64,000 nt of DNA, from contig NZ_JADEWO010000020.1 of the NCBI RefSeq assembly GCF_015207605.1, positions 1 through 64,000 of the forward strand. Direction: 5' to 3'. A model generated the notes under the pieces. It did no database searches, was not told where the DNA came from, and worked only from the letters and a program-made list of their open reading frames with translations. Source of the stretch: Oculatella sp. LEGE 06141 (GTDB lineage: Bacteria > Cyanobacteriota > Cyanobacteriia > Elainellales > Elainellaceae). Both the position numbers and the translations under genes were made by a program. Shown piece after piece: positions 36,914-45,434 of this stretch (position 1 is its first letter; the number at the start of each line of letters is the position of its first letter).

Positions 36914-37892
36914 AGGTGAAGTTGATGACGAGTAACTCATCCGTAATTTCAGGCGGAAACGGTGGAAATGGAGCCGCTGCCGATATCGCTTGAAACGCCG
37001 TCTGGTCTGCGGCATCCGAACTGGAGGACTGTACCAGATTGAGGTCAACCAATTCTCCAAAACGGTTAATAGTAAATCTAACTTTTGTCTCATAGGTGCC
37101 ATTGAGGCTAACCTGCCGCCAGTTCTGGTAAACCTCGTGGGTTACGGTTGCTTTGTAGGTTCCCAGCACTGCATCCCGTTCTGCATCTAGCCCCACTTCA
37201 TTCGGTGCCGAACGGTTTGGATTCGCAATTCCATCTAAACCGCTTCCTGCCTGAATTGGCAGCGAAGGTGTCTCATTAGAATCAGGAGCGACTGTAGCAG
37301 AGAAGGGAGACAGTGCCGCATCGAGTGTGGTTAGCGGCAGTTCTGCATCCAGACTGGGATCTGGGGAGGGTTCCAACGGCTCGGCTGCATCGAGCAACGG
37401 TAGGGACTGAGAATCTGGTGGTTGCGCTGGTTCTGGAGCAACAGGAACCGAGGGTTTACTGATCGGTTCTGAGACGGCTGCTTTAGGAGCAGCACTGGTG
37501 GGGAGCAGCGTACCCGATGCGACGGGTGGGGCAACTGCTTGCGGCGGCTGGACAGCATCAGGAGGCGCGATCGCCCCGACTGCTTCTTTTCCACCCGGTT
37601 TTCCCGCGTTGGTGGGCAGTTCAGCCTTGTGTTCTCCGCCCGCTGCTGAGTCAATTGCAGACTGTCGCTTTGTTTCGGCGGGTGGCTTTATGCTTGGTGC
37701 GTCTAAATAAACAAACTCAACCGGAATAGACGATTCGGCATCAAGCTTGGCTTCCTCAACCGCATCTTGCCACAACGCCAAGCCTGCCGTAATCAAGCCC
37801 AAATGAAAGGCCACAGCCGCCGCTAAACAAAGCAGGAGGCGATCGCCTCGTTGAGCTGTAAACTGCAACCGATATTTTTGAGCAAGATTCAT
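36885..37892 (-). CDS. TonB-like energy transducer protein
   Basis: The 335-residue protein has a short cytoplasmic start, one membrane helix at about 20-45 (LLCLAAAVAFHLGLITAGLAL), a long Pro/Ala/Ser-rich stretch to about 240 and a C-terminal TonB-type domain at about 250-335 (KATVTHEVYQNWRQVSLNG, then VRFTINRFGELVDLNLVQSS). This is the TonB layout, in which the proline stretch spans the periplasm to reach outer-membrane receptors. No exbB, exbD or receptor gene lies nearby, so the role is inferred only from domain order. It overlaps the convergent upstream gene by 29 bp. Confidence 0.8.
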   Translation of the reverse strand: MNLAQKYRLQFTAQRGDRLLLCLAAAVAFHLGLITAGLALWQDAVEEAKLDAESSIPVEFVYLDAPSIKPPAETKRQSAIDSAAGGEHKAELPTNAGKPGGKEAVGAIAPPDAVQPPQAVAPPVASGTLLPTSAAPKAAVSEPISKPSVPVAPEPAQPPDSQSLPLLDAAEPLEPSPDPSLDAELPLTTLDAALSPFSATVAPDSNETPSLPIQAGSGLDGIANPNRSAPNEVGLDAERDAVLGTYKATVTHEVYQNWRQVSLNGTYETKVRFTINRFGELVDLNLVQSSSSDAADQTAFQAISAAAPFPPFPPEITDELLVINFTFTHRASRLQ

Positions 37893-38213
37893 AAATCAAT
37901 GCCGACTCAACGGAATCGAAGGGCTAGTGTAAAAGGCTACGAATAGAAAGGTTGGACGATGCAGCTTGATACGTTTTACAGCATTCCTGTAATTACTCAG
38001 TCTTGCCGTATCTAAACCAACTGGAGCGACTACTGAGGGTCAGCATCCAGAGGAATGGACACCGATCATTTCGTCATTTTGCCATCGGCTCATTTTACTG
38101 TCCGTCTAAATCCTGATCTGTTTAGCATTCCCCCGTCAAGTAGTTGTTAGCAACACTCAGGCTGGCGATAACGATGGCTTGCCCCATTGACTTCAGTGCC
38201 GACCGTCTATCCA

Positions 38214-38308
38214 TACAGCAGTTCTCAATTGAGTAAGCCACAGTCTCGCCAAGATGGGTGTAGGGTGTAGAGTTTAAGGCGTGGTAAATGCAAATGAAAA
38301 TGGCTGTA
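38214..38308 (+). repeat. MITE-like repeat, family 1, copy 2
   Basis: This 95-bp copy has the TACAGCAGTTCTCA start and GAAAATGGCTGTA end. Its interior differs from copy 1 at about a tenth of positions. It has the same orientation as the other copies. Confidence 0.8.
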
Positions 38309-38403
38309 GTCTGCTGTTGCGGGTGAAGGCGCTTTGCTCCCTGGCGTTGCTGAATAGACACCTGCATCGTTGAGCGGTCATGCCTCTGATTGCCACTCGA
38401 ACC

Positions 38404-38480
38404 GTCCCCTAAATTTCCCAATTCTGGGAAATTTAGGGGCGAATGCAGCACATTTGATCCTTACTAAAACATCCTCTAAG
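38404..38480 (-). repeat. Palindromic repeat, family 2, copy C
   Basis: The core CCTAAATTTCCCA and TGGGAAATTTAGG (38408-38437) is an exact inverted repeat around ATTC. The outer right part reads, on the minus strand, CTTAGAGGATGTTTTAGTAA, matching the AAGAGGATGTTTTAGAA of copy D at 54.5 kb. It lies 95 bp from a family 1 repeat. Confidence 0.6.
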
Positions 38481-38638
38481 CGATTTGGAATCCCCAAAAT
38501 TGGAAGGTGGGGCAAGATGCAGAATTTTGAGCTGGCATATAGGAAAGAGTTAGCACAGCCGTCTTCAGTGCAGAGGTGTCCGCTTTGAATTATGATTAAA
38601 CCTGTATTGGTTATCAATCATCCGTTTCAACTAACGTC

Positions 38639-38728
38639 ATGGATATTTTGAGTTTAGGCTGGGTTTCGCTGTTAGTAGTCTTCACCTTTTCCATTTCAAT
38701 GGTGGTTTGGGGTCGTAACGGTTTCTAG
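38639..38728 (+). CDS. petN: Cytochrome b6f complex subunit 8 (PetN)
   Basis: A 29-residue membrane peptide, [15 protein letters not shown] through the ending MVVWGRNGF, matches PetN, the smallest subunit of the cytochrome b6f complex, in length and almost every residue. One membrane helix spans most of it. PetN is needed for b6f assembly and photosynthetic electron flow. The gene is too short for standard gene callers at many cut-offs. A 47-codon membrane protein gene follows after 13 bp. Confidence 0.95.
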   Translation: MDILSLGWVSLLVVFTFSISMVVWGRNGF

Positions 38729-38741
38729 TTTAGTGCTGAGC

Positions 38742-38885
38742 ATGAATTTTGAGTCTATAGCCCTAAGCATCTTAGCTGTCCTGGCCTTTGGACTACTGTT
38801 TGTAGTGACAGGCGGCGTGCTTTATCTAACCAACGTTGAGTGGCGCGATCGCCGTCGCCAAGAACGCGAAAAGAAAGGACGGTAA
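38742..38885 (+). CDS. 47-residue single-helix membrane protein downstream of petN
   Basis: The product starts MNFESIALSILAVLAFG, has one membrane helix with a GG pair, and ends in a strongly basic tail (VEWRDRRRQEREKKGR). It begins 13 bp after petN and is probably in the same transcript. The layout of one helix and a charged stromal-side tail resembles small subunits of photosynthetic or NDH-1 complexes, such as NdhP; I cannot confirm that identity by eye. The reading frame is clean and its composition is not random. Confidence 0.65.
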   Translation: MNFESIALSILAVLAFGLLFVVTGGVLYLTNVEWRDRRRQEREKKGR

Positions 38886-39003
38886 TGTCCAGTCTGCGTT
38901 TGCTGTTTGCCAATTGTTAGGCTTCACAAGAGCAAGGCAACAGCTCACCACAATCAAGCCCATTCGACAGCCAACCTCTCAAATGGTTGTACGGTTACAC
39001 AAT

Positions 39004-39041
39004 GCCCATTTTTGAACAACGTCGTTCAAGTGGGCTTTTTT
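39004..39041 (+). terminator. Intrinsic terminator after the petN unit
   Basis: GCCCA and TGAAC pair with GTTCA and TGGGC across a small internal loop, and TTTTTT follows at 39036-39041. It lies 118 bp after the second small gene and 58 bp before the amine oxidase gene. Confidence 0.7.
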
Positions 39042-39098
39042 CATACCCTATGAACGGTTGCCACACGCTAAATTAGATCGGTTATTTAACTCTGGAAG

Positions 39099-41045
39099 AT
39101 GACTACACCACTCGACCTTAAAGACACAGTAACTCGTAGCATTCAGCATCCGCTTGATCCACTGACGGCAGATGAGATTGCCAGAGCTGTGGCGATCGTC
39201 CGGGCTGAACGAAACGTGGATCGATCGTTCCGGTTTCCGGTGGTGGTGTTGAACGAGCCATCTAAAGACACGGTATTACGCTTCAAGGATGGCGACCCAG
39301 TTCAGCGGGAAGCGTTTTTGATTTTGCTAGATACGGCTGCCGGGTCAACCTACGAGGCGATCGTGTCGCTTGAGACAAACTCGGTCATTACCTGGCAGCA
39401 TATCCCCAACGTGCAGCCAAATATTATGGCAGACGAATTGTCTGAATGTGAGGCAGCCGTCAAAGCCGATCCAGAGTTTCAAGCTATTTTAGCCAGACGA
39501 GGAATCACAGATCTGGATCTGGTCGTGGTTGATCCGTGGGCGATCGGTCATTTTGGCATGGTAGAAGAAGAAGGCATTCGCTTATCGCGCTGTCTATGTT
39601 ACCTGCGAGCGAGTAAACAAGGTAACTTCTATGGCCGCCCGATTGATGGCCTTGTCCCGGTGGTGGATCTTAACAAGATGAACGTGCTGCGAATCGAGGA
39701 CATGGGCATCGTGCCAGTGCCGCCCGAATCGGGGGAATATGCGGCTCGCTTTACGCCAACCTTTCGTTCTGATCTCAAGCCGCTGCACATCACTCAACCG
39801 GATGGAGCCAGCTTCACGGTTGAAGGCCATTTAGTGCGCTGGCAAAAGTGGCAATTTCGAGTTGGGTTTACGCCCCGTGAGGGCTTGGTGCTCTACACCG
39901 TAGGCTACGAGGACCAGGGACGATTGCGCCCAATTTTGTATCGAGCCTCTTTGGCCGAGATGGTTGTACCCTATGGCGATCCGCGTCCACAGCACTTTCG
40001 CAAGAATGCCTTTGATGTCGGTGAACACGGGGTTGGCATGTTGACCAATTCCCTCACTCACGGCTGTGACTGCCTGGGTGAAATCTATTATTTTGATGCC
40101 CACCTCACGAGCAGCCGAGGCGATAGTTCCACCATTGAAAACGCCATTTGCTTGCACGAAGAAGACTACGGCATTCTTTGGAAACATACCGACTGGCGAT
40201 TGGACGAGGTTGAAGTGAGGCGATCGCGCCGTCTGGTCATTTCCTTTGTCTGTACCGTCGATAATTACGAGTACGGCTTCTACTGGTACTTTTACCAGGA
40301 CGGCACCATTCAATACGAAGTTAAACTGACAGGAATTTTGCTGTGTGGCGCATTGGCTGGTTATCCCAAATACGGCACGCTAGTTGCGCCAGAGCTAAAT
40401 GCTCTCAATCATCAGCATTTCTTTAATTTAAGGCTAGACTTTGACATTGATGGCAAGGGCAACTCCGTCTATGAGGTCAATTCGGAAGCAGAACCAATAG
40501 GGTCTGAGAATCCCTACGGTAATGCCTTCTTCGCACGCTCTACGCTGCTTAAGACCGAACAAGAGGCGCAACGAATCATTGACCCACTTAAGGGACGCTA
40601 CTGGAAAGTGGTGAATCCCTCTATGTTGAACCGTTTAGGACAACCTGTGGGGTATAAGCTCATCCCCGGCGACAATATCCTGCCCTTTGCCCACCCCGAC
40701 TCTCCCATTTTGAAGCGAGCAGGTTTTATGACCAAACATCTCTGGGTTACTCCCTATGCCCCGGATGAGCGCTTTTCTGCTGGCAACTATCCAAATCAAC
40801 ATCCTGGTGGTGAAGGCTTACCTAAATGGACTGAAGCGAATCGGGCGATCGACAATACCGATGTCGTTTTGTGGTACACCTTCGGACATCATCACATTCC
40901 ACGCCCGGAAGATTATCCGGTTATGCCCACCGCCTATTCTGGCTTTGTGCTAAAACCCGTTGGTTTTTTCGAGCAAAATCCAGCATTGGACGTGCCGCCT
41001 GCTGCTGCAACCCACGCTCACTGTCATTCAGATTCAGAGAACTGA
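39099..41045 (+). CDS. Copper-containing primary amine oxidase
   Basis: This 648-residue enzyme oxidises primary amines to aldehydes with release of ammonia and hydrogen peroxide. The precursor of the topaquinone cofactor is Tyr390 in the motif DNYEYGFYW. The catalytic base Asp is in IYYFDAHLTS. Two copper-binding histidines are in NHQHFFNLRLDFD and the third in TFGHHHIPRPEDYPVMP. Length and domain order match the tyramine or phenethylamine oxidase group. There is no signal peptide, so the enzyme is probably cytosolic. It stands alone, with a repeat and an SDR gene downstream; a link to the SDR is not shown. Confidence 0.96.
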   Translation: MTTPLDLKDTVTRSIQHPLDPLTADEIARAVAIVRAERNVDRSFRFPVVVLNEPSKDTVLRFKDGDPVQREAFLILLDTAAGSTYEAIVSLETNSVITWQHIPNVQPNIMADELSECEAAVKADPEFQAILARRGITDLDLVVVDPWAIGHFGMVEEEGIRLSRCLCYLRASKQGNFYGRPIDGLVPVVDLNKMNVLRIEDMGIVPVPPESGEYAARFTPTFRSDLKPLHITQPDGASFTVEGHLVRWQKWQFRVGFTPREGLVLYTVGYEDQGRLRPILYRASLAEMVVPYGDPRPQHFRKNAFDVGEHGVGMLTNSLTHGCDCLGEIYYFDAHLTSSRGDSSTIENAICLHEEDYGILWKHTDWRLDEVEVRRSRRLVISFVCTVDNYEYGFYWYFYQDGTIQYEVKLTGILLCGALAGYPKYGTLVAPELNALNHQHFFNLRLDFDIDGKGNSVYEVNSEAEPIGSENPYGNAFFARSTLLKTEQEAQRIIDPLKGRYWKVVNPSMLNRLGQPVGYKLIPGDNILPFAHPDSPILKRAGFMTKHLWVTPYAPDERFSAGNYPNQHPGGEGLPKWTEANRAIDNTDVVLWYTFGHHHIPRPEDYPVMPTAYSGFVLKPVGFFEQNPALDVPPAAATHAHCHSDSEN

Positions 41046-41104
41046 AGACAATCGAGCGAGGGCAAGCGGCAGTTCCCTGCCGAGCTGGTGCGCTCGGTAA
41101 GGTT

Positions 41105-41199
41105 TACAGCAGTTCTCAATCGAGTCAGCCACCGTCTCGCCAAGATGAGTGTGAGGTGTAGGGTTTGAGGCGTGGTGAATGCAAATGAAAATGGCTGTA
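41105..41199 (+). repeat. MITE-like repeat, family 1, copy 3
   Basis: This 95-bp copy lies 60 bp after the amine oxidase stop, with the same ends as the other copies and the same orientation. It is closest to copy 1, sharing TCGAGTCAGCCACCGTCTCG. Confidence 0.8.
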
Positions 41200-41249
41200 A
41201 TTCGGCAATAATTGGTTAAGCTACGAAGCAGCCATTTGTACGAACCGCA

Positions 41250-42020
41250 ATGACCATTGTTCCCGACGTTCACCATGCCAATGTTCTTGTGGTAGGAGCC
41301 AGCCAGGGCATTGGGTTGGAATTTGTGCAGCAATTACTGCAAGCAGACAGTGTTACAACAGTTTATGCAACCTATCGCACGGCAGCATCGGCAGTAAGGT
41401 TACTGGAGTTGGGCGATCGCTACCCAGGACAATTACACTGCCTCGAACTGGATATCACCAATGAGACCCAGATTGCCAACTGCGCGACGTATTTACAGAC
41501 CCAGGCAGGTCAGCTTCACCTGATAATGAACTGTGTTGGCCTATTGCACGACGGCACACTGCAACCCGAAAAAAGTATTCGCCAAATCGATCCAGACCAG
41601 CTAATTCGCTATTTTCAAATCAACAGCATCGGAGCCGCGCTATTAGCCAAACACCTGCTACCGTTGTTGCGGCATGGCGATCGCAGTATCTTTGCCACAC
41701 TGTCTGCCAAGCTTGGCAGCATTGGCGATAACCAGCTCGGCGGCTGGTATGGCTATCGGGCTTCCAAAGCCGCATTAAATATGTTGATGCGAACAGTGGC
41801 AATCGAATTTGAGCGCAAGAGTCCTAAAACCATTGTTGTCACATTGCACCCCGGCACAACAGACACACGGCTCTCTCAACCGTTTCAGATGAATGTCCCC
41901 CCTGAGAAACTGTTTTCAGTAGAGCGAACTGTTACTCAACTGTTGGCAGTAATGGCTGACTTGAAGGATGGCGATAGCGGCCAGTTTTTCTCGTGGAATG
42001 GCGATCGCTTGCCCTGGTAA
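41250..42020 (+). CDS. Short-chain dehydrogenase/reductase
   Basis: This 256-residue Rossmann-fold oxidoreductase has the cofactor motif VVGASQGIGLEF at about 14-25, the NxxG-like MNCVGLLHDG and the catalytic pair in GWYGYRASKAALNM. The arrangement, with LSAKLGSIGDN before the Tyr, resembles the CsgA/C-factor-like group. The substrate cannot be told from the sequence. A family 1 repeat lies 50 bp upstream, close enough to affect its promoter. Confidence 0.9.
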   Translation: MTIVPDVHHANVLVVGASQGIGLEFVQQLLQADSVTTVYATYRTAASAVRLLELGDRYPGQLHCLELDITNETQIANCATYLQTQAGQLHLIMNCVGLLHDGTLQPEKSIRQIDPDQLIRYFQINSIGAALLAKHLLPLLRHGDRSIFATLSAKLGSIGDNQLGGWYGYRASKAALNMLMRTVAIEFERKSPKTIVVTLHPGTTDTRLSQPFQMNVPPEKLFSVERTVTQLLAVMADLKDGDSGQFFSWNGDRLPW

Positions 42021-42082
42021 AGATGGATCTTCGTTAACACTGCATCCCCTTGCCTCCTGTGATCAGCGTCACGTCAGCTTGA

Positions 42083-42095
42083 GGTGAACGTCACC
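42083..42095. promoter_or_regulatory. Small inverted repeat upstream of the NfeD-like gene
   Basis: GGTGA-ACG-TCACC is a perfect 5-bp inverted repeat, preceded by another CGTCAC at 42068-42073. It lies 185 bp before the start codon. It could be a regulator site, but such a short repeat can occur by chance. Confidence 0.2.
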
Positions 42096-42279
42096 AGGAC
42101 AGACACTTCGAATCACAGGCGCTCTGGTGGCTGCATCACATAGTATTTTTGCGGAGTACCCGATAGTAATATCTCAAGACCAGCGTAATTCCACTAGCAA
42201 TACACTTCCATCTACTCAAACATCTACTTAAACGTGCGCTTGTCCGAGTTAACAACCATCATTCAGGTGAGGTGAGTCC

Positions 42280-42624
42280 GTGGAAACTGTGCTGAATTCT
42301 CAAACAGTCACCTTTTTTCCTCAAGTTGCAGAAGGTAAAGTAGACCGAACGATTACGGCTGTGCAAGCAGGCCGAATTAAGTTTCAAGGAAGCTACTGGC
42401 CTGCTCAATTCTACGATGCCGATTGTCAAGCCACTGTTTTACCAAATGACGTGGTCAAAGTGGTGGGCAGAATCAGCATTACGCTGATGGTGGTTCCAGA
42501 CGGATATTCCCTACCAGCTCAATCGGAAAAAACTGCACAAAACCCGGCTGAAAAGTGGGTATCTGGAATCACAGCCCTGTTTAAGCCAGAAGGCAGACGC
42601 AGGCTGAGCGCGATCGCCAATTGA
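42280..42624 (+). CDS. NfeD-like OB-fold protein
   Basis: The 114-residue product has an OB-fold core: GKVDRTITAVQAGRIKFQGS, WPAQFY and NDVVKVVGRISITLMVVP. This is the pattern of the soluble C-terminal domain of NfeD-type proteins, here without membrane helices. It uses a GTG start with GAGGTGAG just upstream. In other bacteria NfeD partners with stomatin-like proteins; none is nearby. Function is unknown. Confidence 0.7.
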   Translation: METVLNSQTVTFFPQVAEGKVDRTITAVQAGRIKFQGSYWPAQFYDADCQATVLPNDVVKVVGRISITLMVVPDGYSLPAQSEKTAQNPAEKWVSGITALFKPEGRRRLSAIAN

Positions 42625-42725
42625 TTCCAATCATCAACGTTGGACTTCAATAACAGTGGTCTTTCAGAAACGATCCCTGCATCAACAACAGGTTGAGATA
42701 AATGGCTTCTCTCTAGCCCCGTGTT

Positions 42726-43193
42726 TCAATCAACGGTTTGTTCTAATAATTTCTCTTGCCAAAGTACATAACACTGAGACAACGGCATGGTTAGAGTTAA
42801 GTGATAAGAGTCTTTCAAGCTGCCATCATCGTTAGTAAAGGTAATCACCAATCCGCTAACTGGATTATATTTCGTGACAAATTGAATTAGCTCGATCGCT
42901 CTAGGGTAAAAGTGCAAAACCTCTTCAGTAGTGAGATAACCGAGTTCTACTTCATAGCGATCTAAATGGTTTTCTTCAACTGCTGGCACCCCACAAATAG
43001 TCATTGCACCTTTACCCCGCAAGCGGTACTCTTTCCAGGCAAACGCTGCTAGTTTCAAAATATTGAGTTGCAAGAAATGAGTTTGTTCTCTGCTTTTAAA
43101 GTCAAGTTCAAAATTAGGATCAGGCAAGGAGTTGGGAAAATTCATTGGTTTAAGCGTTTTGTTAAAGCCGACGGTAAAACTACATAAAGGCAT
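42726..43193 (-). CDS. Protein of unknown function
   Basis: The 155-residue product is a mixed alpha/beta protein with phrases such as LNILKLAAFAWKEYRLRGKG, YLTTEEVLHFYPRAIELIQF and VITFTNDDGSLKDSYHLTL. No signal, membrane helix or known motif is visible. A second ATG at 43145 would remove 16 residues and is equally credible; neither has a ribosome binding site. The codon pattern is coherent, so I regard it as a real gene of unknown family. Confidence 0.6.
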   Translation of the reverse strand: MPLCSFTVGFNKTLKPMNFPNSLPDPNFELDFKSREQTHFLQLNILKLAAFAWKEYRLRGKGAMTICGVPAVEENHLDRYEVELGYLTTEEVLHFYPRAIELIQFVTKYNPVSGLVITFTNDDGSLKDSYHLTLTMPLSQCYVLWQEKLLEQTVD

Positions 43194-43961
43194 TATTGAA
43201 TTCTTTGCTGTCGAAATACTCTATTTGAGGCTACTTATTGATTACTTCAAACTAATTCCGTTGAACCCTTTAATCTTCTGTCGAAAGGTATAGGTCATTG
43301 TAAATTCAGTCTGCAAGATAAAGGTAAAAGTTAATATAACAAATTAAGATGGATTTCCTGCTTATTTCAAGGTTTCATCGCTCCAGTGTATCGAGGAATT
43401 TAAAGGAATGTCTGAGAAGGATTCAATAGTTTGCATTAACCTCTTAAATTCTCTAATCTAAATTGTCTGAAATGTAGCTGATGGCCTGCATTTTCCCCAT
43501 TACCTCACCCTGGAGATTTAATACCTACAACTGGCTAGAAAGGAGATTCGAGTAATAATCAGCACCTTCAAAATCTACTTCCCAGATGATCTAAACAGTG
43601 GTCTATTATGTTGCAGATTCTGTCCCGCCCTTATCCGTTTGAGGATATTCAAGATGTCTAATTGGTAGCTCGATAGGTTGTAGAACGTGGCATATCCTGC
43701 GGCAAGCACGAACAAGAATTCTAGTTTAGTCCAGGAGCTATTCATCCACTGTTCCGCCTTTAGCAAGAGACATCCCTCCGTTTCAAATGGCCTCTTATGT
43801 TCTTTAATGGTTGGTTAACAAAACAGCAAATGAATGATCTTAGTGGACTGATTCAACTCAGAGATTTTACCGTTCTATCTCAGTTATCTAACTTTGCAGG
43901 ATTGCCCCTGGAATACGTTAGACTCTTGGACAGGGCTAATGTTGATACGGAGTGATCAATC
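43194..43961. other. AT-rich intergenic region, no supported gene
   Basis: These 768 bp have lower GC than the neighbours and few HIP1 sites. A minus-strand frame at 43575-43766 has a hydrophobic stretch but no ribosome binding site and no family. The region could be an old insertion or decayed sequence. Confidence 0.35.
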
Positions 43962-44402
43962 ATGGCTGAACAGCCAATGGTCGGGTGCCAAATCCCTCAA
44001 GAGTGGCAGGAAAAACTGGAGGCGATCGCGGCGAATACCGGACGCCAAGCCACACAAATTGTTTATGAAGCGATCGCCCAATATCTGGCCGAAACCGATA
44101 TTGGTACACTGGCAGGTCAACTAAGAGAGGTCAAGCACCGTTTGGAGCAGGTTGAGAAGAGAATGGGTCAGGCCGACGTGTTGGCCGAACAGATCATTGC
44201 CCTCTCGGCTCGGTTGGTGGCGCTAGAAGATACGACAGATTCTCCTCAAGCTCTGCCCACCCAGTTTGCCACCAATATCTATCATACCAATGCGGTTAGT
44301 GTGGCAGAACATCAAGCCATTGTTGATGCGATCGCAGGTTTAGAAGAAGTAGAAGACGAACCCGACGAAATTCTATACGACTTTTTAGAGAAGCCGCTAT
44401 AG
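43962..44402 (+). CDS. CopG-like ribbon-helix-helix protein with coiled coil
   Basis: The first 45 residues (QIPQEWQEKLEAIAANTGRQ, then VYEAIAQYLAE) fit the ribbon-helix-helix DNA-binding pattern of CopG-type proteins. A coiled coil follows at about 52-92 (LREVKHRLEQVEKRMG). The rest is acidic and has no motif. It could be a small transcription factor or an orphan antitoxin; no toxin-like gene is next to it. GGAG lies ten bases before the ATG. Confidence 0.7.
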   Translation: MAEQPMVGCQIPQEWQEKLEAIAANTGRQATQIVYEAIAQYLAETDIGTLAGQLREVKHRLEQVEKRMGQADVLAEQIIALSARLVALEDTTDSPQALPTQFATNIYHTNAVSVAEHQAIVDAIAGLEEVEDEPDEILYDFLEKPL

Positions 44403-44625
44403 CAATCAAGAGCGATCAAGAGCAATCACTATAGCCGTGTCGTTTCAAGTGGGCGAGCTTGACAGACGAACGAATGACTACGGGCACGGTTCCAAAAACT
44501 TTATATAAAGCAGCAGAATTGAGCGTAGACGACTACAATCAAAAGCGTTAGAAGTGCCAGTCTGATGCCGATTTTACCTACTGAAGCTCAGGCAATGGCC
44601 TAATCCTTTAGCATCACTGACAGAC

Positions 44626-45330
44626 ATGAAAGGAAGCGGACTGAAAACACTGGCCGTTGATATTGGTGGAAGCGGCACCAAGATAATGGTTCTAGACGAG
44701 GCAGGCCAGCCCCAAACAGAACGTGCCCGTGTTGATACTCCCCAACCTGCTACGCCCACTAATATTATTGCGGCGATCGCTCAACTCATTCCTTCGCAAG
44801 GAGAGTTCGATCGCGTTTCGGTTGGCTTTCCAGGGGTTGTGAGACGTGGCATCATTGGCACCGCTGTCAATCTTGATCCCAGTTGGGTTGATTTTGATTT
44901 GGGTACAGCGCTTGCTGAGAAGCTAGGCAAACCGGTACGAGTGGCAAATGATGCTGACGTGCAGGGAATGGGAGCCATTTCGGGCAAAGGAGTAGAACTG
45001 GTCATCACCTTAGGTACTGGTTTTGGTTCTGCGCTGTTTGTGGATGGTCGGCTAGTTCCCAATTTAGAACTGGGACATCATCCGTTCCGCAAAGGTGAAA
45101 CCTACGAAGAACAGCTTGGACGAGCCGCACTGGATAAAATTGGTGCGAAGCGCTGGAACCGCCGTTTGGAAAAGGCGATCGCCTCCCTCAAACATCTATT
45201 TAATTACGACCATCTTCACATTGGTGGGGGAGAAACCAAGCGCATTGCGTTTGATTTACCATCCGATGCCAGCATTGTGCCCAACGTGCTGGGATTACTT
45301 GGCGGCATTGCTCTGTGGCGAGATCAGTAG
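44626..45330 (+). CDS. ppgK: Polyphosphate glucokinase (ROK family)
   Basis: The 234-residue kinase phosphorylates glucose with polyphosphate, and sometimes ATP, as donor. The phosphate loop is AVDIGGSGTKIMVLD at about 10-24; GFPGVV and NDADVQGMG mark the sugar site. The C-terminal part LGHHPFRKGETYEEQLG, RWNRR, and FNYDHLHIGGGETKRI is specific to the polyphosphate glucokinase subgroup. Length fits that subgroup. It converges on a sugar-binding lipoprotein gene across a shared terminator hairpin, which fits use of imported sugar. Confidence 0.9.
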   Translation: MKGSGLKTLAVDIGGSGTKIMVLDEAGQPQTERARVDTPQPATPTNIIAAIAQLIPSQGEFDRVSVGFPGVVRRGIIGTAVNLDPSWVDFDLGTALAEKLGKPVRVANDADVQGMGAISGKGVELVITLGTGFGSALFVDGRLVPNLELGHHPFRKGETYEEQLGRAALDKIGAKRWNRRLEKAIASLKHLFNYDHLHIGGGETKRIAFDLPSDASIVPNVLGLLGGIALWRDQ

Positions 45331-45366
45331 GCATAGTACGACCCAATACTATCCAAACTACTATCC

Positions 45367-45402
45367 CAAAAAAGGAATGGGGCACCAGCTATGTGCCCCA
45401 TT
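45367..45402 (-). terminator. Shared intrinsic terminator hairpin
   Basis: AATGGGGCAC (45376-45385) and GTGCCCCATT (45393-45402) form a perfect 10-bp stem. The A run at 45368-45373 gives a U tract for minus-strand transcripts, so it mainly ends the sugar-binding protein gene; the stem may also stop the glucokinase transcript. Confidence 0.8.
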
Positions 45403-45434
45403 GTCTTAGCTTCAATTAGAGCTGAAACCCAGTA

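Larger units (their letters stand above)
37893..38638. other. Intergenic region with two kinds of repeat
   Basis: This 746-bp region upstream of petN contains a family 1 repeat at 38214-38308 and a family 2 palindrome at 38404-38480. No gene is seen. The petN promoter should lie in the last 150 bp, where TATGAT at 38591-38596 is a possible -10 box without a clear -35 partner. Confidence 0.5.

Noticed and set aside
43575-43766. 63-codon minus-strand frame with a hydrophobic stretch
   Set aside because: No ribosome binding site and no recognisable family; kept only as a note in the intergenic entry.
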